Shown one piece after another: positions 1 to 11,398 of a DNA stretch of 64,000 bases. Every line of letters begins with the position of its first letter. The first letter of the stretch is position 1. The translations under genes were made by a program, and so were the position numbers. The DNA comes from Impatiens glandulifera (lineage: Eukaryota > Streptophyta > Magnoliopsida > Ericales > Balsaminaceae). The stretch is from assembly GCF_907164915.1 (NCBI RefSeq), contig NC_061862.1, positions 86,848,846-86,912,845 of the forward strand. Reading direction: 5' to 3'. The notes beneath the pieces are model-generated. The model did not search any database. It had not been told where the DNA came from and saw nothing but the letters and a program-made list of their open reading frames with translations.

Positions 1-2410
1 TTGACAAATGCACCAACAATATTTATGGACCTCATGAATAGGGTCTTCCACCCCTATTTAGATCAGTTTGTGGTGGTCTTCATTGATGACATCTTGATCT
101 AATCTAAAACAGAAGAAGAGCACCATCAGCACTTGGCTTTAGTTTTGCAGGTTTTATCTAATCATCATCTCTTTGCAAAATTAAGCAAGTGTGAGTTCTG
201 GCTGAGAGAAATAGCATTCTTGGGTCACATTGTTTCTGCCAAGGGCATTGAGGTTGATCCAGCTAGAGCTGAAGTAGTGAAGGACTGGGCATCACCAGCA
301 AGTGTGATTGAAATCAAAAGTTTTCTAGGTCTGGCTGGCTATTACCGAAGGTTCATCAAAGACTTCTCCAAAATAGTTCTACCCCTTACAACCTTGACGC
401 GCAAAGATGAAAAGTTTGTGTGGTCTGATCAATGTGCCAACAACTTTGAAGAGTTAAAGAGAAGCTTGATATCTGCCCCTATTCTTACAATTCCAGCCGA
501 GGTAGGCAACTTTGTTGTGTGCACAGACGCTTCCAAGAATGGCTTAGGTGCTGTACTCATGCAGAATGGGAAGGTAGTGGCTTATGCATCCAGGTAGTTG
601 AAGATCCATGAGAGGAATTACCCCACTCACGACCTTGAGTTAGCAGTTGTGGTGTTTGCCTTGAAGATATGGCACCATTATCTCTATGGGGAGAGGTGCC
701 AAATCTTCACCGATCATCAAAGTCTCAAGTACTTGTTCACCCAAAAGGAGATCAATATGAGGCAGAGGCGATGGCTGGAGCTAGTTAAAGACTATGACTG
801 CGAAATAATCTATCAACCAGGGAAGGCCAACGTTGTTGCTGATGCACTTAGCCGGAAATCAAGCACACTTAATCAACTTACTGCTCAACCAAACCTTATT
901 CTGGAACTCGAGAGGCTGAACCTGGTGGTGTTAGAGCAGCAACAAGAGTGCATTCTGGCGACTTTGGCAATAGTTCTAGACCTACTTGAAAGAATTTGGT
1001 TGGGGCAGGCTCAAGATCCCCAGCTGACCACATGGAGGTAAAGGGACGAGAAGAAAGACACCTCATTATACTCAACTAAAAATAATCTGGTGTATCACAA
1101 AAGCAGGCTGTGGGTACCATCTGTGGACTCCTTAAGGCAAAAGTTATGGCTGAGGTGCATTCAACACTCTACTCTGTCCATCTAGGAAGTACCAAAATGT
1201 TTAAAGATTTACAGACTTTATATTGGTGGCCAGGAATGAAGAAGGACATCATGACATTTGTAAGTGAGTTCTTAACCTGCCAGCAAGTGAAGATTGAGCA
1301 CCAAAGACCAGCGGGGCTGCTATGTCCTTTGACAATTCCAGTTTGGAAATGGGAAGACATTGCTATGGATTTCATAGTCGGCTTGCCCAAGACTTTGCGA
1401 AAGATGAATATCATTTGGGTCATAGTGGACCGTCTCACCAAGTGAGCTCACTTTCTGCCAATTCGCACCACCTTTTCAATGACTCAATATGCTAAGTTGT
1501 ACCTGCAAGAGATAGTGCGGCTGCATGGCATACCAAAAAGGATAGTTTCGGACTGAGACCCACGTTTCACTTCTCATTTCTGGGAGAGTCTTCACAAGGG
1601 TCTAGGAACGAAGCTATCCTTCAACACATCTTTTCACCCTCAAACCGATGGCCAATCTGAACGTGTGATCTAAACACTTGAGGACTTGCTGCGGGCTTGT
1701 CTTACTGACTTTGGAGGCAATTGGGAACCCATGTTGCCTTTGATTGAGTTCGCTTACAACAACAGTTTCCAAATCTCCATTGGAATGTTTCCATTTGAAG
1801 CATTATATGGGAACAAGTGCATGACACCACTACATTGGGACGAGGTAGGCGAGAGAATTGTGATTGGGCCAGAAATCGTATCCAACACCGTGGCCCTGGT
1901 GGGCAAGATCCAAGAGAGGCTACTTGCAGCTCAAAGTAGGCAGAAAAGTTATGCTGACAAGAAGCGACGTGATCTAAGTTTCAGTAGGGGTGACCATGTT
2001 TTTTCAAAGGTCTCCCCTTACAAAGGTATCATCAGGTTCGGGAAAAAGGGCAAGTTGAACCCAAGGTACATCAGCCCCTTTGAAATTCTGGAGGAAATAG
2101 GTGATGTTGCTTAAAAACTTTCCCAGCCCCCAACTCTTGATACAGTCCACAACGTTTTTCATGTTTCCAATCTAAGGAAATACATCCCAAATCCGACCCA
2201 TATAATCCATAATGATGTAATGCAATGGACACCAAACTTGACTTATGAATAGGTCCCAACAGAAATAATTACAATGTAGATCAGAAGGCTACGAAATAAA
2301 GAAACCAATATGATGAATGTTCTGTGGAGCAACCATTCTGTTGATGAAGCCACTTGGGAAATAGAGGAAGACATGCAACAGAAGTATCCCAATTTATTCG
2401 GTATGTTTTA
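1..2410 (+). pseudogene. Ty3/gypsy pol remnant (RT end, RNase H, integrase, chromodomain-like end)
   Basis: This is the 3' half of a plant chromoviral-type Ty3/gypsy polyprotein; the window opens inside reverse transcriptase. Visible in order: the RT active-site motif FIDD (about base 82), the RT thumb/connection with FLGHIVS and GYYRRFI, RNase H ([13 protein letters not shown], then TDHQSLKYL), the integrase H-H-C-C finger (H at about 1158, CQQVK), the catalytic-core start MDFIVGLP, HPQTDGQSE, and a C-terminal part with HNVFHVSNLRKY and a chromodomain-like end (about 2320-2400). The frame is broken by TAA at 100, TAG at 595, the stop at 1039-1041, TGA at 1554, TAA at 1671 and others, plus frame changes near 1045-1110 and 1440. 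Such a pol copies and integrates the element in living relatives; this copy cannot be translated. The 3' LTR follows at 2447. Lineage within chromoviruses (Tekay/Reina/CRM) is not resolved. Confidence 0.93.
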
Positions 2411-2446
2411 ATTTCGGGGTCGAAATTCTTTTAAGTAGGATCGAGC

Positions 2447-4043
2447 TGTCACACCCAAAATTTCATTTTAGACCGAGTAACTTCGGTCCTAGCAAAAACC
2501 ACGGGCCAAGGCAAGTCTGTGTCCGGGCCGAGGCAAGTCTATGTCTAGACCGAGGCAAATCTGGGTCGGGGCCGAGGGAAAATCTATGTCACGACCGAGG
2601 GGTCCGACCGAGGGAGTCCGACCGTGGGGGTCCGACTGATTATAGTTTCCAACCCATACTTATTCCACCTCATGCTTGTTCCACTTCATGCTTATTCCAC
2701 CTCATGATTGTTCCACCTCATGCTTGTTCCACCTCATGCTTGTTCCACCTCATGCTTAGCCACCTCATGCTTCAAACCCACACTTATTCAACAAGCAGGT
2801 GACAAGAAGGTGACCAACCCTCTTTGCTTATAACCAGCAGGTGACCAACCCTCTTTGTTTATAACCCAACTGGTGACAAGCAGGTGACCAACCTAATTTT
2901 CCATCCCATGCTTATAACTAGCAGGTGACCAACCCTTTTTGATTAACCCAGCTGGTGACAAGCAGGTGACCAACCCTCTTGTGCTAACCCATGCCAATGA
3001 CAAGCTGGTGACCAGCCTTATTAAGTACTATATATATGGCACTCCTTCATTCACTTTATCTTTTTCCACCATCTCTCTACTAAGAAAACCAGAGGCACAC
3101 TTTAGGAGCAAGACCATAACACCTTTAGAAACAAGATCATAACATAGCAGCAAGATCATCTAAGGAAAGCTCTTTTCTCAACTCATCTTTAGAAACCCAC
3201 ACTTGTTTATATAATCTGTTTTTACAAAGTATATTATGTTTTCAAAGGCATGATCTATTTTAAAGGTAAGTTCTGTTTTCCAAAGGTATAATACGTTTTT
3301 TTGAATAATGAGATATGGACTGGACGGATCTGGACAGAAGGCTAGCTAGGTTGAGCTCTGGTAGTCTGATGCCAAAATATGTGCTGAGGTTCTATTGGGA
3401 CTGGACTTCTGGGACGAGCTCTAGAAAATCCTACCCACACAGACAAGGGTCTAACTAGGTTGTGGACTTTAGGGATAGACTCCGAAGAGTGCACTTCCAA
3501 CTATGTGCTCAACAGGATTCCTAACTTTTAGGATCAGCTCTGAAATGTAAAGGGTCAGTATTTGCTCAAAGATGTTTCTGTTCTAACCCTTTTATAAACT
3601 GTTTTACAAGGAAACACATCAATACCAGGCAACTTTTACTTGTCTTTTTTTTATATTCTCTTAAAAATATGCTTGTTGGGTCTTTAAACTCACTATACTT
3701 GTGTGGTGTAGGTACACAACCATATCAATCTGTTGACCTATGAAGGGAGGCTTGGAGGGTAGGCAGGGTGCAAGGGAGGCGTGTGTGTGGGAGGAGGGAC
3801 AATCTGAAGTTCAAAGCACTTTTAGGGTCTAGTACTTAAAAGACCACTATTTTTGTAATATGGGACCATCTTTTATTGTTTTTGATGTTAAGGACCGGGT
3901 CTGTTTTCAAAGGGCTGAGGTTTTGTAATGCCACTTATATAATTTTAATTCTTCCGCAAATGTTTCTGTTTTTCCGCTTAAGTATATACGTTTTAAAACA
4001 TCATGCACTCGGTCTAATTAAAGTGAGAGAGAGAGTTGTTACA
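2447..4043 (+). repeat. 3' LTR of the Ty3/gypsy element
   Basis: The LTR starts with TGTCACACCC shortly after the pol end and probably closes at GTTGTTACA near 4043, giving imperfect TGT...ACA ends and about 1.6 kb. A TATA-like run (TATATATATGG, about 3029) gives a possible promoter. The 5' LTR lies outside the window, so the right boundary is inferred from end symmetry only. The LTR holds several short tandem repeats (next entry). Confidence 0.6.
2490..3015 (+). repeat. Three short tandem repeats inside the gypsy LTR
   Basis: From left to right: GACCGAGG-type repeats (about 2470-2640), a 16-bp repeat reading TTCCACCTCATGCTTG (about 2660-2775, roughly seven copies), and a longer repeat with GGTGACCAACCCTCTT (about 2795-3010). 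They sit upstream of the TATA-like box, where LTR enhancer repeats are often found. Confidence 0.75.
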
Positions 4044-4127
4044 GTTGATCCAATATGTTTATGTTTATGTTTAAGTTTAGGAAACTTTGGTAAATTTATT
4101 GTTTGACTTAAAACTGCATAATTCTGA

Positions 4128-5037
4128 AAAATCTTTGTCTTGATGGAACACTTGCACCTGAGTTAGGAAAGCTAACTTACCTTAAATCTATGTGAGAATC
4201 CAAATATGCAATCTATATCTTATTGGATTTCATGGTTGCTGTTGAATATCCTTTTTCATACTTATGTTCTTTAACTTCCTGAAGCAATTTACGTAATAAC
4301 TCTTTGTGGGGAAGAGTTTCAGAAGAGATTGAGAAACTTAAAGAGTTGGAAGTGTTGGATCCAGGCTACAATAATTTCAGTGGATCTTTGCCAATTAATC
4401 TTGGCAACAATTTGTAGTTCTTGCACGGGTTCCAGTTGCACTAGCAGTTCTGGTTCCTGGTAAATCTCGTCGATATAGAACTACAGTAGAAACCTGATAC
4501 TTTTTTTTCTCTCTTTTTATATGATCTAACTTTGATGAGTTGGTTTTCTTGTAGGATCCCAAAACGGAACTACTGCAGACAAATGCCGACCACCATAAGA
4601 GGAAGCCCAAATTATCACCATCACCTTCACCATCTTTGCATTCGGCTTCACCCTCACCATCACCTTCACCTTCACCTTCACCATCTTTGCATTCAGCTTC
4701 ACCCTCACTGTCTCCAATCCAATCACATATATCTTTGTCACCAAGCCCATCACCATCACCATTATCGTCTTCTCCATCTAAATCATTTGTTCCATCACCT
4801 TCTCCTGTATTGACACCAATTTCACGACCAGAAACTCCTTTACCTCCACTAAGCCATCCTTCTTTGCCACCTTCCCCAAATATGATTCCCCACAATCACT
4901 CCAAACACATGTACCGTGCAATGATCTGGTCTGGAGTAGGAGGATCTTTTTTCTTTATGGCTTATTCTCTTGGCATTTTCTTTTGTCGACGAAATAAGGT
5001 GATTATGGTGGGACCTTGGGCTACTGGGTTGAGTTAA
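4128..5037 (+). pseudogene. Fragment of an LRR receptor-like kinase (MRH1/MDIS2-like)
   Basis: Three exon-like blocks survive. Block 1 (about 4128-4190) reads GTLAPELGKLTYLKS, a leucine-rich repeat. Block 2 (about 4300-4418) reads LKELEVLDPGYNNFSGSLP, another repeat. Block 3 (4555-5037, after the acceptor TTCTTGTAG) encodes a long Ser-Pro-rich stretch (SPSPSPSP), a transmembrane segment (GVGGSFFFMAYSLGIFF), then CRRNKV and PWATGLS. The last two motifs are typical of the juxtamembrane part of the Arabidopsis MRH1/MDIS2 group of receptor kinases. The frame ends at a stop directly after GLS; no kinase domain follows. Introns are kept, so this is a DNA-level copy and not a retrocopy. The window shows no start, signal peptide or kinase, so it cannot make a receptor. 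Confidence 0.75.
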
Positions 5038-5401
5038 GCTCTTTCAGAAAGAAGGTATGGAGAATAAGTTAAGCTCTTTCCTGTTTTAGTGACTTTTTCA
5101 TCATTGTGTTTACTTTTGATGTCGTCTAGATTGCGACACTTTCGCGGGTAAATCATAAGAACTTTGTGAATCTGATCAGTTTTTGTGAAGAAGAGCATCC
5201 TTTCACAAGAAGTTAATGTTGATTTCCATTGTGAAAATCTACATTTGTTATGTTTGCAAAAAATTATAATGATCTTGAAAATATTATGATCACAATCTCT
5301 TCCAATTTTTTAATTAAATTATGGTTGTGACAGATGTTGCAAAATACTAGTTTCCAAATAGGCTAATATTTTCATAGCATTAATGTATGATGTTCTTGTA
5401 G

Positions 5402-5815
5402 TATTACGGGGTCTCTTGGAGTACCAACGCTAAATGGGGTAGCTTCAAATCAACAGACTATTACCTTACCCTTACCCATGAATGGACAAGCTGCCATTCC
5501 TGCTGCACTTCTTCCAACAATTGTGGTGTCAGAGCCTATTGGAATCCCCCGTGAATGTCTCCTCTTGAAGAATATGTTTGATCCGACCATAGAGTTTTTT
5601 TTTTGTTTTTTTTTTCAAATCACTTTTTTGTTCTGTTTTGAGACTTTTACAACTATGTTGCAGATGGACCCAGAGTATGATTTGGAAATCAAAGATGATG
5701 TTGAGTCAGAATGTTCCAAATATGATCCAATTCTGCATATCCATTTCAGGGCTGTTGCTTCCCAAAGGCCTGGTTTCTTTATTTTTGTGTATGTTTCTAG
5801 AAGACCTATGTGAAA
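5402..5815 (+). pseudogene. Fragment of an RBM39-like splicing factor
   Basis: Exon 1 starts at 5402 after the acceptor TTCTTGTAG and encodes GSLGVPTLNG, then NGQAAIPAALLPT and ECLLLKNMFDP, ending near 5593. A T-rich intron follows, with acceptor TTGCAG at 5658-5663, and exon 2 (5664-5749) encodes YDLEIKDDVESECSKYDP. In plant RBM39/CAPER-like proteins these motifs lie in the linker before, and the start of, the C-terminal UHM-type RRM. The rest of that RRM is missing or out of frame after 5749. Only two exons survive, they keep an intron, and they lie 365 bp after the receptor-kinase fragment. RBM39 family proteins act in nuclear pre-mRNA splicing; this piece is not expected to be functional. 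Confidence 0.8.
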
Positions 5816-6156
5816 ACACTACTTGTTAGCTGTATTGTAAACTTCATACTTATCATTTAAGTCTTTCACTGCCCTAAGTTGTTATCCAGTAATACTAAAA
5901 ATGCATTGAAATTGTTCTAAGATATTATTTTTATTCTTGGCAAGTAGTTGGTTTTGCTTACAAACTTATTTTATTATTTCCAAAATTATACTAGTAAAGA
6001 AAACATATTGAATAGATAAATAGATTAAATGTAAAAAATACACAAAGATGCCTCTTAAATTCCATGTGGAAGTATTTATCAAAGAATGAATGAAAATTTC
6101 TTTAAACGCCCTTTCTATGTTGGTCGGGGATGTTCTTAGTTATCTCCAAAGACAAA
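5816..6156. other. AT-rich DNA, no recognised feature
   Basis: No coding or repeat signature is seen. The Helitron begins at 6157 after the flanking A. Confidence 0.5.
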
Positions 6157-6302
6157 TCTATATATATAATGATGCTTAATTTTTAAAGTGTCCGGATTGA
6201 CGGGTCGAGAGCTGTGGTTAATTTGGATACTTTGGTCGGATTGTGGGTTGACCCGTTTTTAAATTTAAAACGGTTAAAAATAAAATTAAAAATGCTAGAG
6301 GT

Positions 6303-6365
6303 ATGTTTCGAACTCGCAACCTAACAAAACAAGTACAACTCTTTAACCAAATAGGCTACAAAGAC
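6303..6365 (-). other. tRNA-like pol III module (first of the array copies)
   Basis: On the minus strand each unit carries an A-box-like TAGCCTAGTTGG (in this first copy TAGCCTATTTGG) and, about 35 bases on, a B-box-like GAGTTCGAAAC that fits GWTCRANNC, followed 15-20 bases later by a T run. That is the spacing of a short pol III gene or SINE head. The acceptor stem is not convincing, so this is a relic or promoter module and not a tRNA gene. The module is present in nearly every unit and in the other two Helitrons. Confidence 0.55.
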
Positions 6366-6726
6366 TTTATATTTTAAATTCAACACCTAATTTGATAAAC
6401 GCGGGACGTTTTAATATTAATATAAGTTCAACTTTTTAACTAACTAATCTATATATATATAATGATGCTTAATTTTTAAAGTGTCCGGATTGTCGGGTCG
6501 AGAGTTGTGGTTAATTTGGATACTTGGGTCGGATTGTGGGTTGACCCGTTTTTAAATTTAAAACGGTTAAAAATAAAATTGCTAGAGGTATGTTTCGAAC
6601 TTGCAACCTAACAAAACAAGTACAACTCTTTAACCAACTAGGCTACAAAGACTTTATATTTTAAATTTAACACCAAATTTGATAAACGCGGGACGTTTTA
6701 ATATTAATATAAGTTCAACTTTTTAT

Positions 6727-7199
6727 AATTTATATTTTATTATACGTTTTTGTTGAAGGTTTTATAATTAATATTTAATGAAAAATTTGAATTAATATTA
6801 ATATAATTTATTTAAGAAAAATAGAGTAGGAGAGAAAGTAATATTATATATATATGATGAGTTTGTATATAAACTTTCATATTAATACATTAAGCATTAT
6901 TATATATATTGTTATTATTCAATATAAAAATAAATATGTTACTTAATATTATATATTTTAATATAAAGATTATTGATAAAAAAATATTTTATATTATTAG
7001 TGTGAAAAAAAATATAAATATTTAAATGGTAAGGAGAGAAAAAAATACTGAAATATATATATTACGAAAGAAATTTATATATACAACTCAAAACGCATCA
7101 ACCCACCGATGTCAAATCTGCATCAGCCACCAATGCCAAATCTGCATCAGATAACCATTTGTCTAACCCTTCACAACTCCTTTAGCCAATCTTACAATC
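6727..7199. other. Unrelated AT-rich segment interrupting the Helitron array
   Basis: The second unit stops after AAGTTCAACTTTTTA and the array resumes at AACGCGGGACG (about 7200). The approximately 470 bp between is not part of the repeat and contains two copies of ATGCCAAATCTGCATCAG-like sequence near 7108-7150. No clear target duplication or terminal repeats were seen. Confidence 0.6.
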
Positions 7200-10100
7200 G
7201 AACGCGGGACGTTTTAATATTAATATAAGTTCAACTTTTTAACTAACTAATCTATATATATATAATGATGCTTAATTTTTAAAGTGTCCGGATTGCCGGG
7301 TCGAGAGTTGTGGTTAATTTGGATACTTGGGTCGGATTGTGGGTTGACCCGTTTTTAAATTTAAAACGGTTAAAAATAAAATTGCTAGAGGTATGTTTCG
7401 AACTTGCAACCTAACAAAACAAATACAACTCTTTAACCAACTAGGTTAAAAAGACTTTATATTTTAAATTTAACACCAAATTTGATAAACGCGGGACGTT
7501 TTAATATTAATATAAGTTCAACTTTTTAACTAACTAATCTATATATATATAATGATGCTTAATTTTTAAAGTGTCCGGATTGCCGGGTCGAGAGTTGTGG
7601 TTAATTTGGATACTTGGGTCGGATTGTGGGTTGACCCGTTTTTAAATTTAAAACGGTTAAAAATAAAATTGCTAGAGGTATGTTTCGAACTTGCAACCTA
7701 ACAAAACAAGTACAACTCTTTAACCAACTAGGCTACAAAGACTTTATATTTTAAATTTAACACCAAATTTGATAAACGCAGGACGTTTTAATATTAATAT
7801 AAGTTCAACTTTTTAACTAACTAATCTATATATATAATGATGCTTAATTTTTAAAGTGTCCGGATTGGCGGGTCGAGAGCTGTGGTTAATTTGGATACTT
7901 TGGTTTATAAAATTAAAAATGCTAGAGGTATGTTTCGAACTCGCAACCTAACAAAACAAGTACAACTCTTTGACCAACTAGGCTACAAAGACTTTATATT
8001 TTAAATTTAACACTAAATTTGATAAACGCGGGACGTTTTAATATTAATATAAGTTCAACTTTTTAACTAACTAATCTATATATATAATGATGCTTAATTT
8101 TTCTATATATATAATGATGCTTAATTTTTAAAGTGTCCGGATTGGCGGGTCGAGAGCTGTGGTTAATTTGGATACTTTGGTTTATAAAATTAAAAATGCT
8201 AGAGGTATGTTTCGAACTCGCAACCTAACAAAACAAGTACAACTCTTTGACCAACTAGGCTACAAAGACTTTATATTTTAAATTTAACACTAAATTTGAT
8301 AAACGCGGGACGTTTTAATATTAATATAAGTTCAACTTTTTAACTAACTAATCTATATATATAATGATGCTTAATTTTTAAAGTGTCCGGATTGGCGGGT
8401 CGAGAGCTGTGGTTAATTTGGATACTTTGGTCGGATTGTGGGTTGACCCGTTTTTAAATTTAAAACGGTTAAAAATAAAATTAAAAATGCTAGAGGTATG
8501 TTTCGAACTCGCAACCTAACAAAACAAGTACAACTCTTTAACCAACTAGGCTACAAAGACTTTATATTTTAAATTCAACACCTAATTTGATAAACGCGGG
8601 ACGTTTTAATATTAATATAAGTTCAACTTTTTAACTAACTAATCTATATATATATAATGATGCTTAATTTTTAAAGTGTCCGAATTGCCGGGTCGAGAGT
8701 TGTGGTTAATTTGGATACTTGGGTCGGATTGTGGGTTGACCCGTTTTTAAATTTAAAACGGTTAAAAATAAAATTGCTAGAGGTATGATTCGAACTTGCA
8801 ACCTAACAAAACAAGTACAACTCTTTAACCAACTAGGCTACAAAGACTTTATATTTTAAATTTAACACCAAATTTGATAAACGCGGGACGTTTTAATATT
8901 AATATAAGTTCAACTTTTTAACTAACTAATCTATATATATAACGATGCTTAATTTTTAAAGTGTCCGGATTGCCGGGTCGAGAGCTGTGGTTAATTTGGA
9001 TACTTTGGTCGGATTGTGGGTTGACCCGTTTTTAAATTTAAAACGGTTAAAAATAAAATTAAAAATGCTAGAGGTATGTTTCGAACTCGCAACCTAACAA
9101 AACAAGTACAACTCTTTAACCAACTAGGCTACAAAGACTTTATATTTTAAATTCAACACCTAATTTGATAAACGCGGGACGTTTTAATATTAATATAAGT
9201 TCAACTTTTTAACTAACTAATCTATATATATATAATGATGCTTAATTTTTAAAGTGTCCGGATTGGCGGGTCGAGAGCTGTGGTTAGTTTGGATACTTTG
9301 GTCGGATTGTGGGTTGACCCGTTTTTAAATTTAAAACGGTTAAAAATAAAATTAAAAATGCTAGAGGTATGTTTCGAACTCGCAACCTAACAAAACAAGT
9401 ACAACTCTTTAACCAACTAGGCTACAAAGACTTTATATTTTAAATTCAACACCTAATTTGATAAACGCGGGACGTTTTAATATTAATATAAGTTCAACTT
9501 TTTAACTAACTAATCTATATATATATAATGATGCTTAATTTTTAAAGTGTCCGAATTGCCGGGTCGAGAGTTGTGGTTAATTTGGATACTTGGGTCGGAT
9601 TGTGGGTTGACCCGTTTTTAAATTTAAAACGGTTAAAAATAAAATTGCTAGAGGTATGATTCGAACTTGCAACCTAACAAAACAAGTACAACTCTTTAAC
9701 CAACTAGGCTACAAAGACTTTATATTTTAAATTTAACACCAAATTTGATAAACGCGGGACGTTTTAATATTAATATAAGTTCAACTTTTTAACTAACTAA
9801 TCTATATATATAACGATGCTTAATTTTTAAAGTGTCCGGATTGCCGGGTCGAGAGCTGTGGTTAATTTGGATACTTTGGTCGGATTGTGGGTTGACCCGT
9901 TTTTAAATTTAAAACGGTTAAAAATAAAATTAAAAATGCTAGAGGTATGTTTCGAACTCGCAACCTAACAAAACAAGTACAACTCTTTAACCAACTAGGC
10001 TACAAAGACTTTATATTTTAAATTCAACACCTAATTTGATAAACGCGGGACGTTTTAATATTAATATAAGTTCAACTTTTTAACTAACTAATCTATATAT

Positions 10101-11398
10101 ATATAATGATGCTTAATTTTTAAAGTGTCCGGATTGGCGGGTCGAGAGCTGTGGTTAATTTGGATACTTTGGTCGGATTGTGGGTTGACCCGTTTTTAAA
10201 TTTAAAACGGTTAAAAATAAAATTAAAAATGCTAGAGGTATGTTTCGAACTCGCAACCTAACAAAACAAGTACAACTCTTTAACCAACTAGGCTACAAAG
10301 ACTTTATATTTTAAATTCAACACCTAATTTGATAAACGCGGGACGTTTTAATATTAATATAAGTTCAACATTTTAACTAACTAATCTATATATATAATGA
10401 TGCTTAATTTTTAAAGTGTCCGGATTGCCGGGTCGAGAGTTGTGGTTAATTTGGATACTTGGGTCGGATTGTGGGTTGACCCGTTTTTAAATTTAAAACG
10501 GTTAAAAATAAAATTGCTAGAGGTATGTTTCGAACTTGCAACCTAACAAAACAAGTACAACTCTTTAACCAACTAGGCTACAAAGACTTTATATTTTAAA
10601 TTTAACACCAAATTTGATAAACGCGGGACGTTTTAATATTTATATAAGTTCAACTTTTTAACTAACTAATCTATATATATAATGATGCTTAATTTTTAAA
10701 GTGTCCGGATTGGCGGGTCGAGAGCTGTGATTAATTTGGATACTTTGGTCGTATTGTGGGTTGACCCGTTTTTAAATTTAAAACGGTTAAAAATAAAATT
10801 GCTAGAGGTATGTTTCGAACTCGCAACCTAACAAAACAAGTACAACTCTTTAACCAACTAGGCTACAAAGACTTTATATTTTAAATTCAACACCTAATTT
10901 GATAAACGCGGGACGTTTTAATATTAATATAAGTTCAACTTTTTAACTAACTAATCTATATATATATAATGATGCTTAATTTTTAAAGTGTCCGGATTGC
11001 CGGGTCGAGAGTTGTGGTTAATTTGGATACTTGGGTCGTATTGTGGGTTGACCCGTTTTTAAATTTAAAACGGTTAAAAATAAAATTGCTAGAGGTATGT
11101 TTCGAACTTGCAACCTAACAAAACAAATACAACTCTTTAACCAACTAGGTTAAAAAGACTTTATATTTTAAATTTAACACCAAATTTGATAAACGCGGGA
11201 CGTTTTAATATTAATATAAGTTCAACTTTTTAACTAACTAATATATAATGATGTTGAGTAAATGGATAATTGGGTCGGATTGTGGGTTGACTCACCCATA
11301 AACTTAAAACGGTTAAAAATAAAATAAAAAATGTTATCCGTAATTTTTTTCACGGTTTTTATATTATTACTCGTGCAAATGCACGGACTAAATGCTAG

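Larger units (their letters stand above)
6157..11241 (+). repeat. Tandem array of the Helitron 5' unit, about 17 copies
   Basis: Copies of the 5' terminus (TCTATATA...ATGATGC) begin near 6157, 6448, 7251, 7538, 7825, 8075, 8102, 8352, 8643, 8930, 9221, 9514, 9801, 10092, 10385, 10670 and 10955; a decayed one near 11242 leads into the 3' end. Most are 285-293 bp apart. Two 250-bp units (7825, 8102) share the same internal deletion after TACTTTGG. Two main subtypes exist: one with GAGAGCTGTGG and TTCAACACC, one with GAGAGTTGTGG and TTTAACACC. They recur in an A-B-A' order with a period near 870 bp between 8352 and 10385. Confidence 0.9.
6157..11398 (+). mobile_element. Non-autonomous Helitron with amplified 5' region (Helitron 1)
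   Basis: The element starts TCTATATATATAATGATGC and ends with the hairpin CGTGCAAATGCACG (11372-11385), nine bases and CTAG (11395-11398). The host bases are A on the left and T on the right, as expected for Helitron insertion between A and T. No Rep/helicase coding region is present, so it would depend on a helper. Its interior is about 17 tandem copies of its own 5' terminal unit, with only one 3' end. Two relatives lie in the window (30140-31289 minus strand; 36326-42084), so the ends can be checked against each other. Confidence is high for the family, moderate for how the array arose. Confidence 0.85.

Noticed and set aside
4395..4895. Minus-strand ORF rich in Asp/Glu/Gly over the receptor-kinase fragment
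   Set aside because: It is the antisense shadow of the Ser-Pro-rich exon, which has clear homology on the plus strand.
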